A stretch of 64,000 nt of DNA from Poriferisodalis sp965208895. GTDB taxonomy: Bacteria > Actinomycetota > Acidimicrobiia > Acidimicrobiales > Poriferisodalaceae. The notes beneath the pieces are model-generated. The model had not been told where the DNA came from. It did not search any database and saw nothing but the letters and a program-made list of their open reading frames with translations. The stretch spans positions 620,001 through 684,000 of the forward strand of contig NZ_OZ242363.1 of assembly GCF_965208895.1 (NCBI RefSeq), read 5' to 3'. Position 1 is the first letter of the stretch. Each line of letters opens with the position of its first letter. The position numbers and the translations under genes are program-made. Shown here one piece after another: positions 51,803 to 60,490 of this stretch.

Positions 51803-53230
51803 CTACCACTCTGCGGCGATGTACTGGGTCTCGCAGAACTCGTAGATGCCCTCGCTGGCGCCCTCTCGGCCGAGGCCCGACTGCTTCATGCCCCCAAACG
51901 GAGCAGCGGGGTCGGACACTGCGCCGCGGTTCAGGCCGATCATGCCGGCTTCGATGCGTTCGCTGACCGCAAGGCCCTTGGCGAGGTCTTGCGTGTACAC
52001 GTAGCCGATCAGGCCCATCTCGGTGTCGTTCGCGGCAGCGATCATGGCGTCGGTGTCGGTGAAGCTGGAGATGGGTGCGACAGGGCCGAAGATCTCCTCA
52101 CGGGTGATGGGCGCGCCCGGTTCGACGCCGCCGAGCACCGTCGGCTCGTAGAAGAACCCCGGGCCGTCGATGGCGCTGCCGCCGGTGACGGCGGTCGCTC
52201 CCGCGTCGAGCGCCGAGCGCACCAGCCGGTCGATGTTGTCGACTGAGGCGGCGTTGATCATCGGACCGCAGCTGACGTCGGGATCGCTGCCGTTGCCGAC
52301 CTTCATGGCGCCCATAGCCGTCGCCAGGCGCTCAACGAATTCATCATGAGCTGGCGCTTCCACGAAGAAGCGATTGGCGGCCGTGCAGGTTTCGGCCGAG
52401 TGGCGCATCTTGGCGACCATGGCGCCCGCGATGGCGGCCTCGAGGTCGGCGTCGGCAAAGACGATGAAGGGTGCATTTCCACCGAGCTCCATGACCACCT
52501 TGAGCACCCGGTCGGCGCAGCGCTTCAGCAGCACCCGGCCGACTTCGGTGGAGCCGGTGAATGACAGCATTCGCACGGCCCGGTGGTCGACTACGGCGTC
52601 GAGCCAGGCACCGGAGTTCGACGTGGGCACCAGGTTGACGACGCCGGGCGGCACTCCGGCCTCGGCCAGCAGCTCGGCGATGCGCAGCGAGGTCAGCGGG
52701 GCCTCCCGGGGCGGCTTGATGACCACTGCGTTGCCGGCAGCCAGCGCCGGGGCGAGCTTGCGGGTGATCATCGCCGCGGGGAAATTCCAAGGCGTGATCA
52801 TCGCCACGACACCCACCGGGGGGTGGCGGGTGATGATCCGGTTCGCTCCTGAGGGGGCGACGCTGATCGATCCGTGGATGCGCACAGCTTCCTCGGCGTT
52901 CCAGCGGAAGAACTCTGCCGCGTAGGCCACCTCGCCGGCGGCGTCAGCGCGGGGCTTGCCGTTCTCGAGGGTGATGAGGTCGGCCAGCTCATCGGTGTGC
53001 TCAACGAGTATCCGGTGAGCGTCCCGCAGGATCTCCGAGCGAACCCGCGGCGGCTCGGCTGCCCACCCCGGCTGCGCGGCATCGGCAGCATCGCACGCTG
53101 CGACGGCGTCGGCCGGGGATCCCGCTGCGACGCTTGCCGCGACGCCGCCGGTGGCGGGGTCGAGCACGTCGATGCGGCTTGCTGCGTCTCCAGCCAGCCA
53201 GTTGCCTCCGATGAGCATGTGCGTCTGCAT
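51803..53230 (-). CDS. NAD(P)-dependent aldehyde dehydrogenase (succinate-semialdehyde dehydrogenase-like)
   Basis: 475 aa from ATG 53230. VAMITPWNFPAAMITRKLAPALAAGN is the cofactor loop, SFTGSTEVGRVLLKRCAD follows, VMELGGNAPFIVF holds the general base Glu, and the catalytic Cys is in SAETCTAANRFFVE. GLNRGAVSDPAAPFGGMKQSGLGREG is characteristic of GabD-like enzymes. It oxidises an aldehyde, likely a semialdehyde. It stands alone on the minus strand. Confidence 0.92.
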   Translation of the reverse strand: MQTHMLIGGNWLAGDAASRIDVLDPATGGVAASVAAGSPADAVAACDAADAAQPGWAAEPPRVRSEILRDAHRILVEHTDELADLITLENGKPRADAAGEVAYAAEFFRWNAEEAVRIHGSISVAPSGANRIITRHPPVGVVAMITPWNFPAAMITRKLAPALAAGNAVVIKPPREAPLTSLRIAELLAEAGVPPGVVNLVPTSNSGAWLDAVVDHRAVRMLSFTGSTEVGRVLLKRCADRVLKVVMELGGNAPFIVFADADLEAAIAGAMVAKMRHSAETCTAANRFFVEAPAHDEFVERLATAMGAMKVGNGSDPDVSCGPMINAASVDNIDRLVRSALDAGATAVTGGSAIDGPGFFYEPTVLGGVEPGAPITREEIFGPVAPISSFTDTDAMIAAANDTEMGLIGYVYTQDLAKGLAVSERIEAGMIGLNRGAVSDPAAPFGGMKQSGLGREGASEGIYEFCETQYIAAEW

Positions 53231-53360
53231 GGCGTCAGCATCCCAAATCCGCCGCTCGCCCCGCGCCACAGCCAGCTAGCGACCGTAACTCCAGGACCGT
53301 TGCGGCGATGACCGGGTGCCGATGCGACGACTCGGCCCGGCGCTGCCGAGCAGGGGATGC

Positions 53361-54350
53361 TCAGCCGCCGTAGTGCTGCATTCCGCGCTCACGTGAGCGC
53401 ATCTCGGCGACAGCTCGCTGCGCGTCGCCGATCGCGTGCTCCAGCTCGGCGATCACCGCGTCTGCATCGGAAGTGAACTCCAGCTCTTCGACGAGGGTCG
53501 CGAGGCGGCCCTGCGACCGCCACGCAGCGAACTTGGCCCACTCGGTCCACAGCGTCTCGTGGTCGTCGACCTCGATGAGGTCGCAAGTGCGGCTTTGCTC
53601 GTCGATGGTCGTGTCGGTCGCCACGTACCCGTTCACCATCGAGATCCGTTCGCACATCTCGTCGAGCGGCCCGGCGCGGTGCACCACCATGTCGCCGTGC
53701 AGAGCAATGGCGTATCCGGCCCCCGCGAAGTCGGGAGCGACCGTGCGCGCTGCGGGGACCTGCTGGCCGGCGTCGGCCAGATCGGCGGCTTCGTGCTTGG
53801 TGCCCCCGAACCACTCGAAGCGGCCCCCGGCGACATCGGCCGGGTCGGTCACGGCCAGCACGTAGTCGAGCGGCAGCGTGTCGTGATGCCACTTGTCGAT
53901 GGCCCTGTCGATCTGTGACGGCTCGTAGTTGAGGTGGCCGAGGTGCACCGGCATCGGGTGCGGTGCGATTTCGATGCCGTAAATGGCTTCGAGGTGCGCC
54001 GTGACCTCCGGGCTGAGGCACAGGTCGCGCAGCCAGCGTGAGCGGTAGCAGCCGCCACGCACGGTTCGCTCGATCCGCTCCCCTGCCGGCCGGGTGAAGC
54101 ACCGCAGCCGCCGGGCCGTCTCCAGCATGACCGCTGCGCCCTCGTCGCTCAGCATCCGGAACGGCGACGACAGCGCAACCGGCGTGGCCTTCGTGGCGAT
54201 CTCGGCAGCGTCGTAACCCAGATCGGCCAGCATCAGCACCTCAGCCGGTCCCTCGAGCTGCAAGTGCTGTTCCGGGTCGAACGCCGGCTCGCCCTCCAGC
54301 CACTCATACCCCCGCGGCTGCGTCTGCGGAAACGGAATTGCTTCGCCCAC
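53361..54350 (-). CDS. Putative Fe(II)/2-oxoglutarate oxygenase-like protein
   Basis: 329 aa. Its GTG start overlaps the HIT gene's stop by one base. The motifs IDKWHHDTLPLDYVLAVT and HGDMVVHRAGPL give a His-x-Asp and distal His/Arg pattern of the double-stranded beta-helix oxygenases, with GGRFEWFGGTKHEA between. The N-terminal third and the C-terminal helices are unassigned. I see a probable hydroxylase with no named substrate; the fold is inferred from the motifs, not from a family match. Confidence 0.6.
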   Translation of the reverse strand: MGEAIPFPQTQPRGYEWLEGEPAFDPEQHLQLEGPAEVLMLADLGYDAAEIATKATPVALSSPFRMLSDEGAAVMLETARRLRCFTRPAGERIERTVRGGCYRSRWLRDLCLSPEVTAHLEAIYGIEIAPHPMPVHLGHLNYEPSQIDRAIDKWHHDTLPLDYVLAVTDPADVAGGRFEWFGGTKHEAADLADAGQQVPAARTVAPDFAGAGYAIALHGDMVVHRAGPLDEMCERISMVNGYVATDTTIDEQSRTCDLIEVDDHETLWTEWAKFAAWRSQGRLATLVEELEFTSDADAVIAELEHAIGDAQRAVAEMRSRERGMQHYGG

Positions 54351-54835
54351 TAGCGCCCTTCCCTTGCGTTGATCTTTGCGGCCACTGCTGCCAAGTGTTC
54401 GTTGTCTGCCTTCCTGGATGCGATCTCAGTCGTCACGTAGCCGGGGTATGTCTCAAAGTACTGGTGGCTGCGGGCGGTTGTCTCGGGCTCGGGGCCCGGC
54501 GTCACGCCGACGGTCTCGTGCAGCGGGATGACCTTGGCGTGCAGGTGGTCGATCATCATTCCCTCGAACACGACAGCACAGCGGTCCACGTCGTCATACG
54601 TCGCGGCGATCTTCGCCGCGAGGTGGCGCGCCGCCTCGAGCAGGCCTGCCGCCACATCGGCGTCCACTCGGGCGATGTCGCTCGGGTGGTGCAGCTTTGT
54701 GATGACCACGCTGAAACCCTCGGTGTTGGGGAAGACGTCCAAGAAACCGAGATGGACTTCATCCTCATACACGAGATGGCACGGCTCGTCCCCGACCACG
54801 ATCCGGCAGAAGATGCATCCCTCCACGCGCAGCAT
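54350..54835 (-). CDS. HIT-family nucleotide-binding protein
   Basis: 161 aa. CIFCRIVVGDEPCHLVYEDE is the HIT N-terminus, with two Cys that may bind zinc. The catalytic triad region reads DHLHAKVIPLH: the third alternating His is Lys, as in a minority of HIT proteins. It probably hydrolyses nucleotide phosphoramidates or dinucleoside phosphates. It lies 30 nt after the DUF499 ATPase gene on the same strand, so it could belong to the defence-like cluster. Confidence 0.88.
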   Translation of the reverse strand: MLRVEGCIFCRIVVGDEPCHLVYEDEVHLGFLDVFPNTEGFSVVITKLHHPSDIARVDADVAAGLLEAARHLAAKIAATYDDVDRCAVVFEGMMIDHLHAKVIPLHETVGVTPGPEPETTARSHQYFETYPGYVTTEIASRKADNEHLAAVAAKINAREGR

Positions 54836-54865
54836 TCTGCTCGCCGCAACCGCGAGGCGAAACGG

Positions 54866-57800
54866 CTATTCGAATTCGGCGGCTCGGGCGTCGAGGCTCT
54901 GGGCGTTTTCGCTCACCGTTCGGCGGATGCCGTCGTCGTAGCCGTCAGTATTCGTGGCCCGTAACTCGAGTTCGAGTTGCACCTCTGGCCCGAGATGTGC
55001 AGCAATGTGCTCGAGGATGTCTCCGAGCTGCTGTGCGCCTCGAATCCTGTCGAGATGGAACTGGGCGTAGAACTGCGTGGGGTTAGGACGATCATCGCCG
55101 CCGGAGTCCGGATCCCGACGCTCGCCACCTTGACCCTTCTCACCCCCAGGCGTGTCTTCACCCCCTGGGCCGATCGGCTCCTCTTCGCCGGGATCGACTG
55201 GCACTGGCGGCGCAGGTACGTAGTCGGGGTGTATCAGCAGCCCGCTGGCCGGCAGTGTGACGTGCTGCGCTGTGTGGATACCGACCCAGGTATCGCCGTC
55301 ATGCGCTTCGGCGTAAGCAAAAGTCTCCTGCTGCCAGTTCAGTCGGGACGCGCCATCGCTGACGGCATGATCGAGCACGTCACGTGAGGTGAGGCGGGGC
55401 ATGTACGGATAGCGGGCGTATGCCTCCCACAACGCTGCGACCGAAACGTCGCCTCGCTCGGTCCACAGTCCGTGCCTGTCGAGGTCCATGCGGACCCGCA
55501 CTCCGGCGTAGCGGCCGATCAGCTTCTCTTCCGTGCCCAGCTTGCGGCTGATCCGCTCGCCGATGTCGCCCGTCGTAGTCGCTCTCGTGGACTGCCAGTC
55601 GATGTCCGCGGTGCCGGGGGATCGAGAGGGCACCAGCACTTGGGTGAAGGTTTCTGCAATGAGGCTGTCGACCTGCTTGGACGCATCGGTCAGCTTGCTG
55701 TCGGCTTGCTGCTTCTGCTGGGCGGTGAGATCCAGCGGGAGATGGTCCTTGACGATTGACCTCCACGCCAAGAACGACCGGGCCGCCCCGCGCAACTCCG
55801 CGAGTCGGTTCGCGGCAGCGGCCACGAACACGAGCAGGTTCTGATTCAGCCTCGGGCCGGCGTCCCGCTGCGTCACAACGCGTGCTGCCAGCTTGATGGC
55901 CGGCGAATTCTGGTCCCCGGTCGAGTGGGTGGCGTCGGGCTCCAGCACGACCAGATGGGTGCCGTCGTCGTTGTCGGGCACGTCACCTGGTCCGGCGACG
56001 AAAGGATGCACAGCTACGAAGTTGCCCCGGTCCCGTTGGGCGGCGATCCGGCCGCGAACCTCATCGTCGGCGTCGCGGTCGCTGAAGTTGGATGCAGCCC
56101 TGTCGGCCGCGATTCGAGTGACGTTGGGAATCAGCGAGTACCAGTACTGCGATCCGTCGACATACAGGTGTGTGGCCTGATCAGAAAGACGGCGCAGCGC
56201 GTCAGCGAATTGACCAGTGGGTTCGCCCGGCTGAACGCAGCCCAGCACCACCGACTTCACGTCCACGCCGCGCTTGCCGTCGGGCCGTGGCGCCGAGCCC
56301 ATGTACACAGTGCGAGCCGCTCGCCTGGTTGCCGACAACCGGCCGAAGTGCGAGAACGTCTTGTCGATGCTCAGCGGCAGCGCATTAGGCCCGTCGACGT
56401 CCGACTTGATGACCGGGTCCCAGCCTTCCTCCAGGTATTTCTTCAGTTCGCTCGCGACCCCAGCGGAATCCATAGGCAGGTTGCCCGGCATGATCAGCAG
56501 CGACTGGTCGCCCCGCTGCCACAGCTGCGAGATGACGATCGCCATCAGCCGCAGCACACCACGGGTCCGCTGGAATTTGTCGAGCGCCGACCAGTCCTCG
56601 AAGAGACGGTCGAACAGCTCGGGGTGGATCGGGTACGAGAGTTCCATGCGCCGCCGGTAATCGGCCTCGCCTTTGCCCAGCGGGAATTCGCCGGCGGCGT
56701 CGTGGTACATCTCGCTGAAGGCTCGGATGACGCCGTCGCGCACCCGCGCATTCGCCGGCGAGATGGAGTCGAACAACCGTCGCCGCACGATCTCGAACGA
56801 CTCGTCCGCTGAAGCCGGCTGCCATGGCGTCGCAGTGCGGTCGACGACGTTCTTGAGCCGTTCCATCGCTGTATGGCCACGCGGCCCGCCGGTCTCGATG
56901 TCCGATGCGGGGATCGTCACCAGCACCACGACGTTTTCCGACGCGGACGCCGCCTCGGTGAGCGCTTGGGCGAAGGTGAATTGGGTGTCGAAGTCGCCAG
57001 CGGCGACGCGCCGGCCGTCAGCGCCCGCGTCAGGCAGCTGCCGGGCATATGCCACCCACTCGTCGATCAGCACGACTGCTGGGCCGTAACGGCGGAACAG
57101 CTCGCGCAACTTCTCACCCGGGTTAGTTCCGGCTTCGTCATCGGTGCGCAGCAACTCGTAGCCCTCCTGGCCGCCGAGCTGGTAGGCGAGCTGCCCCCAC
57201 ATCGTGTGCAACGCCGTGTCGTCGCTCACCCGTTTGGGATCGGCGACCGACATGACCTGCCCCACGAGGACGGCCCGGTTGACCTTCGCTGGCAGCTCGA
57301 CATCGGCCTCCGCCAGCATCTCCGAAACGCCTGACAGCCTCGCCGCCGGCACACCGGACGCCAGATGGTGCAGGGCGATCATGCTGTGGGTCTTGCCGCC
57401 GCCGAAGTTGGTCTGCAGCTCGATGACCGGTGTGCCGCCATTGCCAGACAGACGCCGGGCCGCCCCGACCAGCAGTTCCCGCAGCCCGACCGTCAGGTAC
57501 GTTCGAGCGAAGAATGCCCCAGGGTCCTGATACTCGTGATCGGCGGTGCCCTGAGACACCTCATACAGATCCGCGGCGAATTCGGCTTGGTCGAACCGGC
57601 CTGTTTGCACGTCGCTGTGGGGCGTGATGACCTCCCGCCACGGCGTCAGTCCCGCCTGGGGCTGACCCTCGGTGGGCTTGGCGGCAGTGCGGCGCCGCTC
57701 AGAGCGCGCTTCTTCGTCGAACATCTGCCGCATGAGGTCGCGGCGTGAGTTGCGAATCTGCTGACGTTCTTCGGTGTTGCCGAATGCCTCGAGCAACCGT

Positions 57801-58147
57801 TCCATCGAGTCGAGCGCTCGGGCGGTGTCATCGGTGGAGAACTGCTGCTTGTGCGCCCAGTTGTTGCGGGTTTCAGCCACTTCGAACACGAGCGACCGAA
57901 TCGCGGGCGAGAAGCCGTGCCCGAAGATCTCGTTCCATGTGGCCTTCATGCCATTCAGCACAAAGGCGATGTCCGACGTGGTGCCCCCATCGCGCGCGTT
58001 GCCGCGCATCTGGTTGCGCAGCTGGTCCAGCCAATCGTCGCCGTAGAAGCCCTGCCAAGTCTGCTCGCACTTGGGCCGAAGCCCGTGAGCCAGCAGGTCG
58101 AGCGCCTTCGACACCCGCTCAGCGTTCGCCATCACCATGGAATGCAC
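54866..58147 (-). CDS. Swt1-like HEPN / DUF499 AAA ATPase
   Basis: 1093 aa from ATG 58147; internal ATGs at 58138 and 58132. The N-terminal Swt1-like HEPN domain (about 1-125) holds TRNNWAHK, an R-x4-H RNase-type motif (R94, H99). The AAA core has Walker A NFGGGKTHS (247-255) and Walker B AVVLIDE (357-363), followed by VVVLVTIPASDIE. The C-terminal part contains a Gly/Pro/Glu-rich linker (about 1010-1045) and a conserved terminal domain. The DUF499 (COG1483) family is known from defence islands, usually beside DUF1156 methylases. None is in view here, but the cluster continues off the window. Confidence 0.88.
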   Translation of the reverse strand: MHSMVMANAERVSKALDLLAHGLRPKCEQTWQGFYGDDWLDQLRNQMRGNARDGGTTSDIAFVLNGMKATWNEIFGHGFSPAIRSLVFEVAETRNNWAHKQQFSTDDTARALDSMERLLEAFGNTEERQQIRNSRRDLMRQMFDEEARSERRRTAAKPTEGQPQAGLTPWREVITPHSDVQTGRFDQAEFAADLYEVSQGTADHEYQDPGAFFARTYLTVGLRELLVGAARRLSGNGGTPVIELQTNFGGGKTHSMIALHHLASGVPAARLSGVSEMLAEADVELPAKVNRAVLVGQVMSVADPKRVSDDTALHTMWGQLAYQLGGQEGYELLRTDDEAGTNPGEKLRELFRRYGPAVVLIDEWVAYARQLPDAGADGRRVAAGDFDTQFTFAQALTEAASASENVVVLVTIPASDIETGGPRGHTAMERLKNVVDRTATPWQPASADESFEIVRRRLFDSISPANARVRDGVIRAFSEMYHDAAGEFPLGKGEADYRRRMELSYPIHPELFDRLFEDWSALDKFQRTRGVLRLMAIVISQLWQRGDQSLLIMPGNLPMDSAGVASELKKYLEEGWDPVIKSDVDGPNALPLSIDKTFSHFGRLSATRRAARTVYMGSAPRPDGKRGVDVKSVVLGCVQPGEPTGQFADALRRLSDQATHLYVDGSQYWYSLIPNVTRIAADRAASNFSDRDADDEVRGRIAAQRDRGNFVAVHPFVAGPGDVPDNDDGTHLVVLEPDATHSTGDQNSPAIKLAARVVTQRDAGPRLNQNLLVFVAAAANRLAELRGAARSFLAWRSIVKDHLPLDLTAQQKQQADSKLTDASKQVDSLIAETFTQVLVPSRSPGTADIDWQSTRATTTGDIGERISRKLGTEEKLIGRYAGVRVRMDLDRHGLWTERGDVSVAALWEAYARYPYMPRLTSRDVLDHAVSDGASRLNWQQETFAYAEAHDGDTWVGIHTAQHVTLPASGLLIHPDYVPAPPVPVDPGEEEPIGPGGEDTPGGEKGQGGERRDPDSGGDDRPNPTQFYAQFHLDRIRGAQQLGDILEHIAAHLGPEVQLELELRATNTDGYDDGIRRTVSENAQSLDARAAEFE

Positions 58148-58275
58148 ACCTCTCGACGACCGGCAGCACAGGCAGCCGCCACATCATTCCACCGGGCTGT
58201 CACATCTCGCGCCGCCGAGGCGCGCCCGGCCAGTACGCCTCGGCCGATGCCGTGAACTCGCTCAGCCGTTGGGCG

Positions 58276-58770
58276 TCAAGCCGGACCGATTGCTGCGGGC
58301 ACGATGGCGGCCTGGAACGCTTCAATCCGGTTCACCACAGCCCGGAGGTCGACACGCAGCTCGTCGATGCGACGATCCACGGCATCAACGCGCTTGTCGA
58401 CGGCGTCGATCTTGACGTCGACTTTGTCGAAGCGGGAGTCAACGGCTTCGAATCGTGAATCCACCGCCTCAAACCGTGAATCCACGATGTCGAAACGCGA
58501 GTCCACAGCGTCAAACCGTGAATCCACCGTGTCAAACCGTGAATCCACGATGTCGAAACGTGCGTCAATACGTGCATCCACCGCGTCGAAACGTGCGTCA
58601 AATCGGGCCCCTTGGGCGTCGCGGAGCTGATCGCCCGTATCGAAGCGGGCGTTCAACAACTCGATGGCACGCTGGAATCCGAATTTGATGATTGCCCACG
58701 AGCCGCCCGCGACCGTGACAACGACGGCCAAGAAAATCGTCAGCAGCGGCGGGACGCTTGCCCAGTCCAT
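58276..58770 (-). CDS. Membrane-anchored heptad-repeat coiled-coil protein
   Basis: 164 aa from ATG 58770. An N-terminal membrane segment (residues 8-30) anchors the protein. From residue 56 to 137 it consists of heptads of the type DSRFDxV, with F and V at the a/d positions, so it forms a long parallel coiled coil. The DNA is a 21-bp tandem repeat. The short ordered C-terminal segment is RAVVNRIEAFQAAIV. It could be a membrane tether or sensor for the ATPase or kinase in the cluster. Confidence 0.75.
   Translation of the reverse strand: MDWASVPPLLTIFLAVVVTVAGGSWAIIKFGFQRAIELLNARFDTGDQLRDAQGARFDARFDAVDARIDARFDIVDSRFDTVDSRFDAVDSRFDIVDSRFEAVDSRFEAVDSRFDKVDVKIDAVDKRVDAVDRRIDELRVDLRAVVNRIEAFQAAIVPAAIGPA
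58360..58605. repeat. 21-bp tandem repeats encoding coiled-coil heptads
   Basis: Imperfect 21-bp units, strongest at 58423-58545, each encoding seven residues (DSRFDxV) of the coiled-coil protein. In-frame and coding, hence a hypervariable candidate through slippage. Confidence 0.8.
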
Positions 58771-58940
58771 GGGTCAACCCTACGCGATGCGAATGATGCC
58801 GCAAGCGCATTTTGAGCCTTCGCGTTCTCGTGGGACCGGGGCTGCCGAGGTCAAGTTCTGGCCGTACCAAGGCCAAACGCATGCAGGCCGACATGCAGAT
58901 GATGTGTCGCCCGCCCCGCGGCCGTCCTGGGGCAGGAGAC

Positions 58941-60362
58941 TCACGATCCCGCCACCCTGCTGCGCAGCTCCCTCATCGATGCACGGGCAGACTCGAGGTT
59001 CTCTTGCAGCAGTTCGTCCGGATCGTCGCGGCGTTCTGCTGCGAACCGCAGCCAGCGGGGAAACGCCGAGTTGAGCGTCGCCAGCCACTCAGCGGACGGT
59101 TCGAATCCATCACCCACCTCATCGAAGCCCGTCCAGTCCCCGCCGGTCTCGAGTCCGAAGTTCGGGAGCCAGTGCTCGATGAACATGTGCACTTTCGGCG
59201 GAGTCCAACGCAGGCCGTCGGCGACGCGACAGGTGCTGTTGAACATTCCGAGCGTGAACGCCAAGTCGCCGAGGTCGCTCGGTCGCTCCGAGGACGGGCG
59301 AGCCAGTTTGTTGAATTCCTTGGTGATCTCGACGGCCTCGCCCTCGAAACGGTACGAGCCACGCCGGAACCCCGTCGAGGCAGACGGCACCGCATGAAGC
59401 GAATGACCTGGGTCAGCTTCAGGCAGCAGCCGGATTCGCTGACCGACAAGCGGGCGGAGGGAAAGGTCGCCTTCATCGGCATCCCATTCCCAGCCGTCAT
59501 CGAACAGACCGGCTGCTTCCTCCTTGCTCCGCATCGAGGCGTCGTACTCGGAGATTCCGTGGTCGAGAATCGCACGAGCTTCGGCCAAGCTCAATTCCTC
59601 GATCACTTCCGTTCTGTCCGCCTCGCGTATCAGCCCCGCGTTTGCTGATGCGACTGCGAATTGGTACGCCATTCCCCAGAAGTACGGATGAATGGACGAC
59701 CAGACCTCATGTTCTGATCCATCGGGGCTGGCGTAGGTGACCACGAGGGTCCAGTGGTCATCCCATGCGTCTCGGAGCTTGCGGGCACGCACCGGCTCGG
59801 CCGCGCCGAGAGCGATGACCCACTCGGGGACGGCGATGCCCGATTCGATCAACTCGCCAAGCACGGTTCGCGCCTTGGACGTGACAGCAGGTTCGCCGTA
59901 CACGGCGAGCGCCGCAACTGCGACTGCCCCCGCCTCACTGCGTTCCGACGAGGCGAACTCGAGTGCCTCGGCCTGCTTGGCCCCGTGGTCCGACCAGCTC
60001 GTCCTCGTGGAGGTGCCGACGCAGTCCGCGAGCACGGCCTCGGTTTCAAGCAACGAGTGCTCACCGCCGAAGCGCTTGATGCTCCTGTGCAGATCGTCCA
60101 GGTACACACCGATCTCGACCGTGAGCGACCGGGGCGCCGACCCGTAGAACTCTCTCAATTCTTGAAGCAGCTCAGCGTTGCTACGGGTGCCAGCGACGCC
60201 GCTGCGGGTGCCGGTGTCGGCTTGCTTGCGGCCCGAGCGGTCATCTCCGCTTCGTGTGCCCTTGGGGGTGACCCGGCGGCTGCCGCCACGGGGGGCCCGA
60301 CGGTGGCCCTTCGGGCTGGGCTTGCCACTGTGTGCGCGCCTGCCTTTCCGCTTGCTGGCCAA
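58941..60362 (-). CDS. Unrecognised 473-aa protein in defence-like cluster
   Basis: 473 aa from TTG 60362, with a good ribosome-binding site (GGAGG, 5 nt upstream). The first 60 residues are very basic and low in complexity (KRKGRRAHSGKP...), suggesting nucleic acid contact. The middle is helical (SLTVEIGVYLDDLHRSI; VAVAALAVYGEPA). The C-terminal third is compact, with Trp and acidic residues (GWEWDADEGDLSLRPLVGQ, HMFIEHWLPNFGLE). No catalytic motif or family is recognised. It lies between the coiled-coil and the receiver-like gene. Confidence 0.75.
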   Translation of the reverse strand: MASKRKGRRAHSGKPSPKGHRRAPRGGSRRVTPKGTRSGDDRSGRKQADTGTRSGVAGTRSNAELLQELREFYGSAPRSLTVEIGVYLDDLHRSIKRFGGEHSLLETEAVLADCVGTSTRTSWSDHGAKQAEALEFASSERSEAGAVAVAALAVYGEPAVTSKARTVLGELIESGIAVPEWVIALGAAEPVRARKLRDAWDDHWTLVVTYASPDGSEHEVWSSIHPYFWGMAYQFAVASANAGLIREADRTEVIEELSLAEARAILDHGISEYDASMRSKEEAAGLFDDGWEWDADEGDLSLRPLVGQRIRLLPEADPGHSLHAVPSASTGFRRGSYRFEGEAVEITKEFNKLARPSSERPSDLGDLAFTLGMFNSTCRVADGLRWTPPKVHMFIEHWLPNFGLETGGDWTGFDEVGDGFEPSAEWLATLNSAFPRWLRFAAERRDDPDELLQENLESARASMRELRSRVAGS

Positions 60363-60490
60363 GGTGACCTCCGACGCCCAAGTTCCGACATGGGAGGCTG
60401 AGGCGCCTCTGCATCTTGCGGGCGACGCCTACGATACGGGCCGCTTCGGTTCCCAGATTCACCCTGGCTCTTGCGCAGGCTCAATCCGGC

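Noticed and set aside
58360..58605. Regular repeats resembling a CRISPR array
   Set aside because: They are contiguous 21-bp units without unique spacers and encode in-frame coiled-coil heptads.
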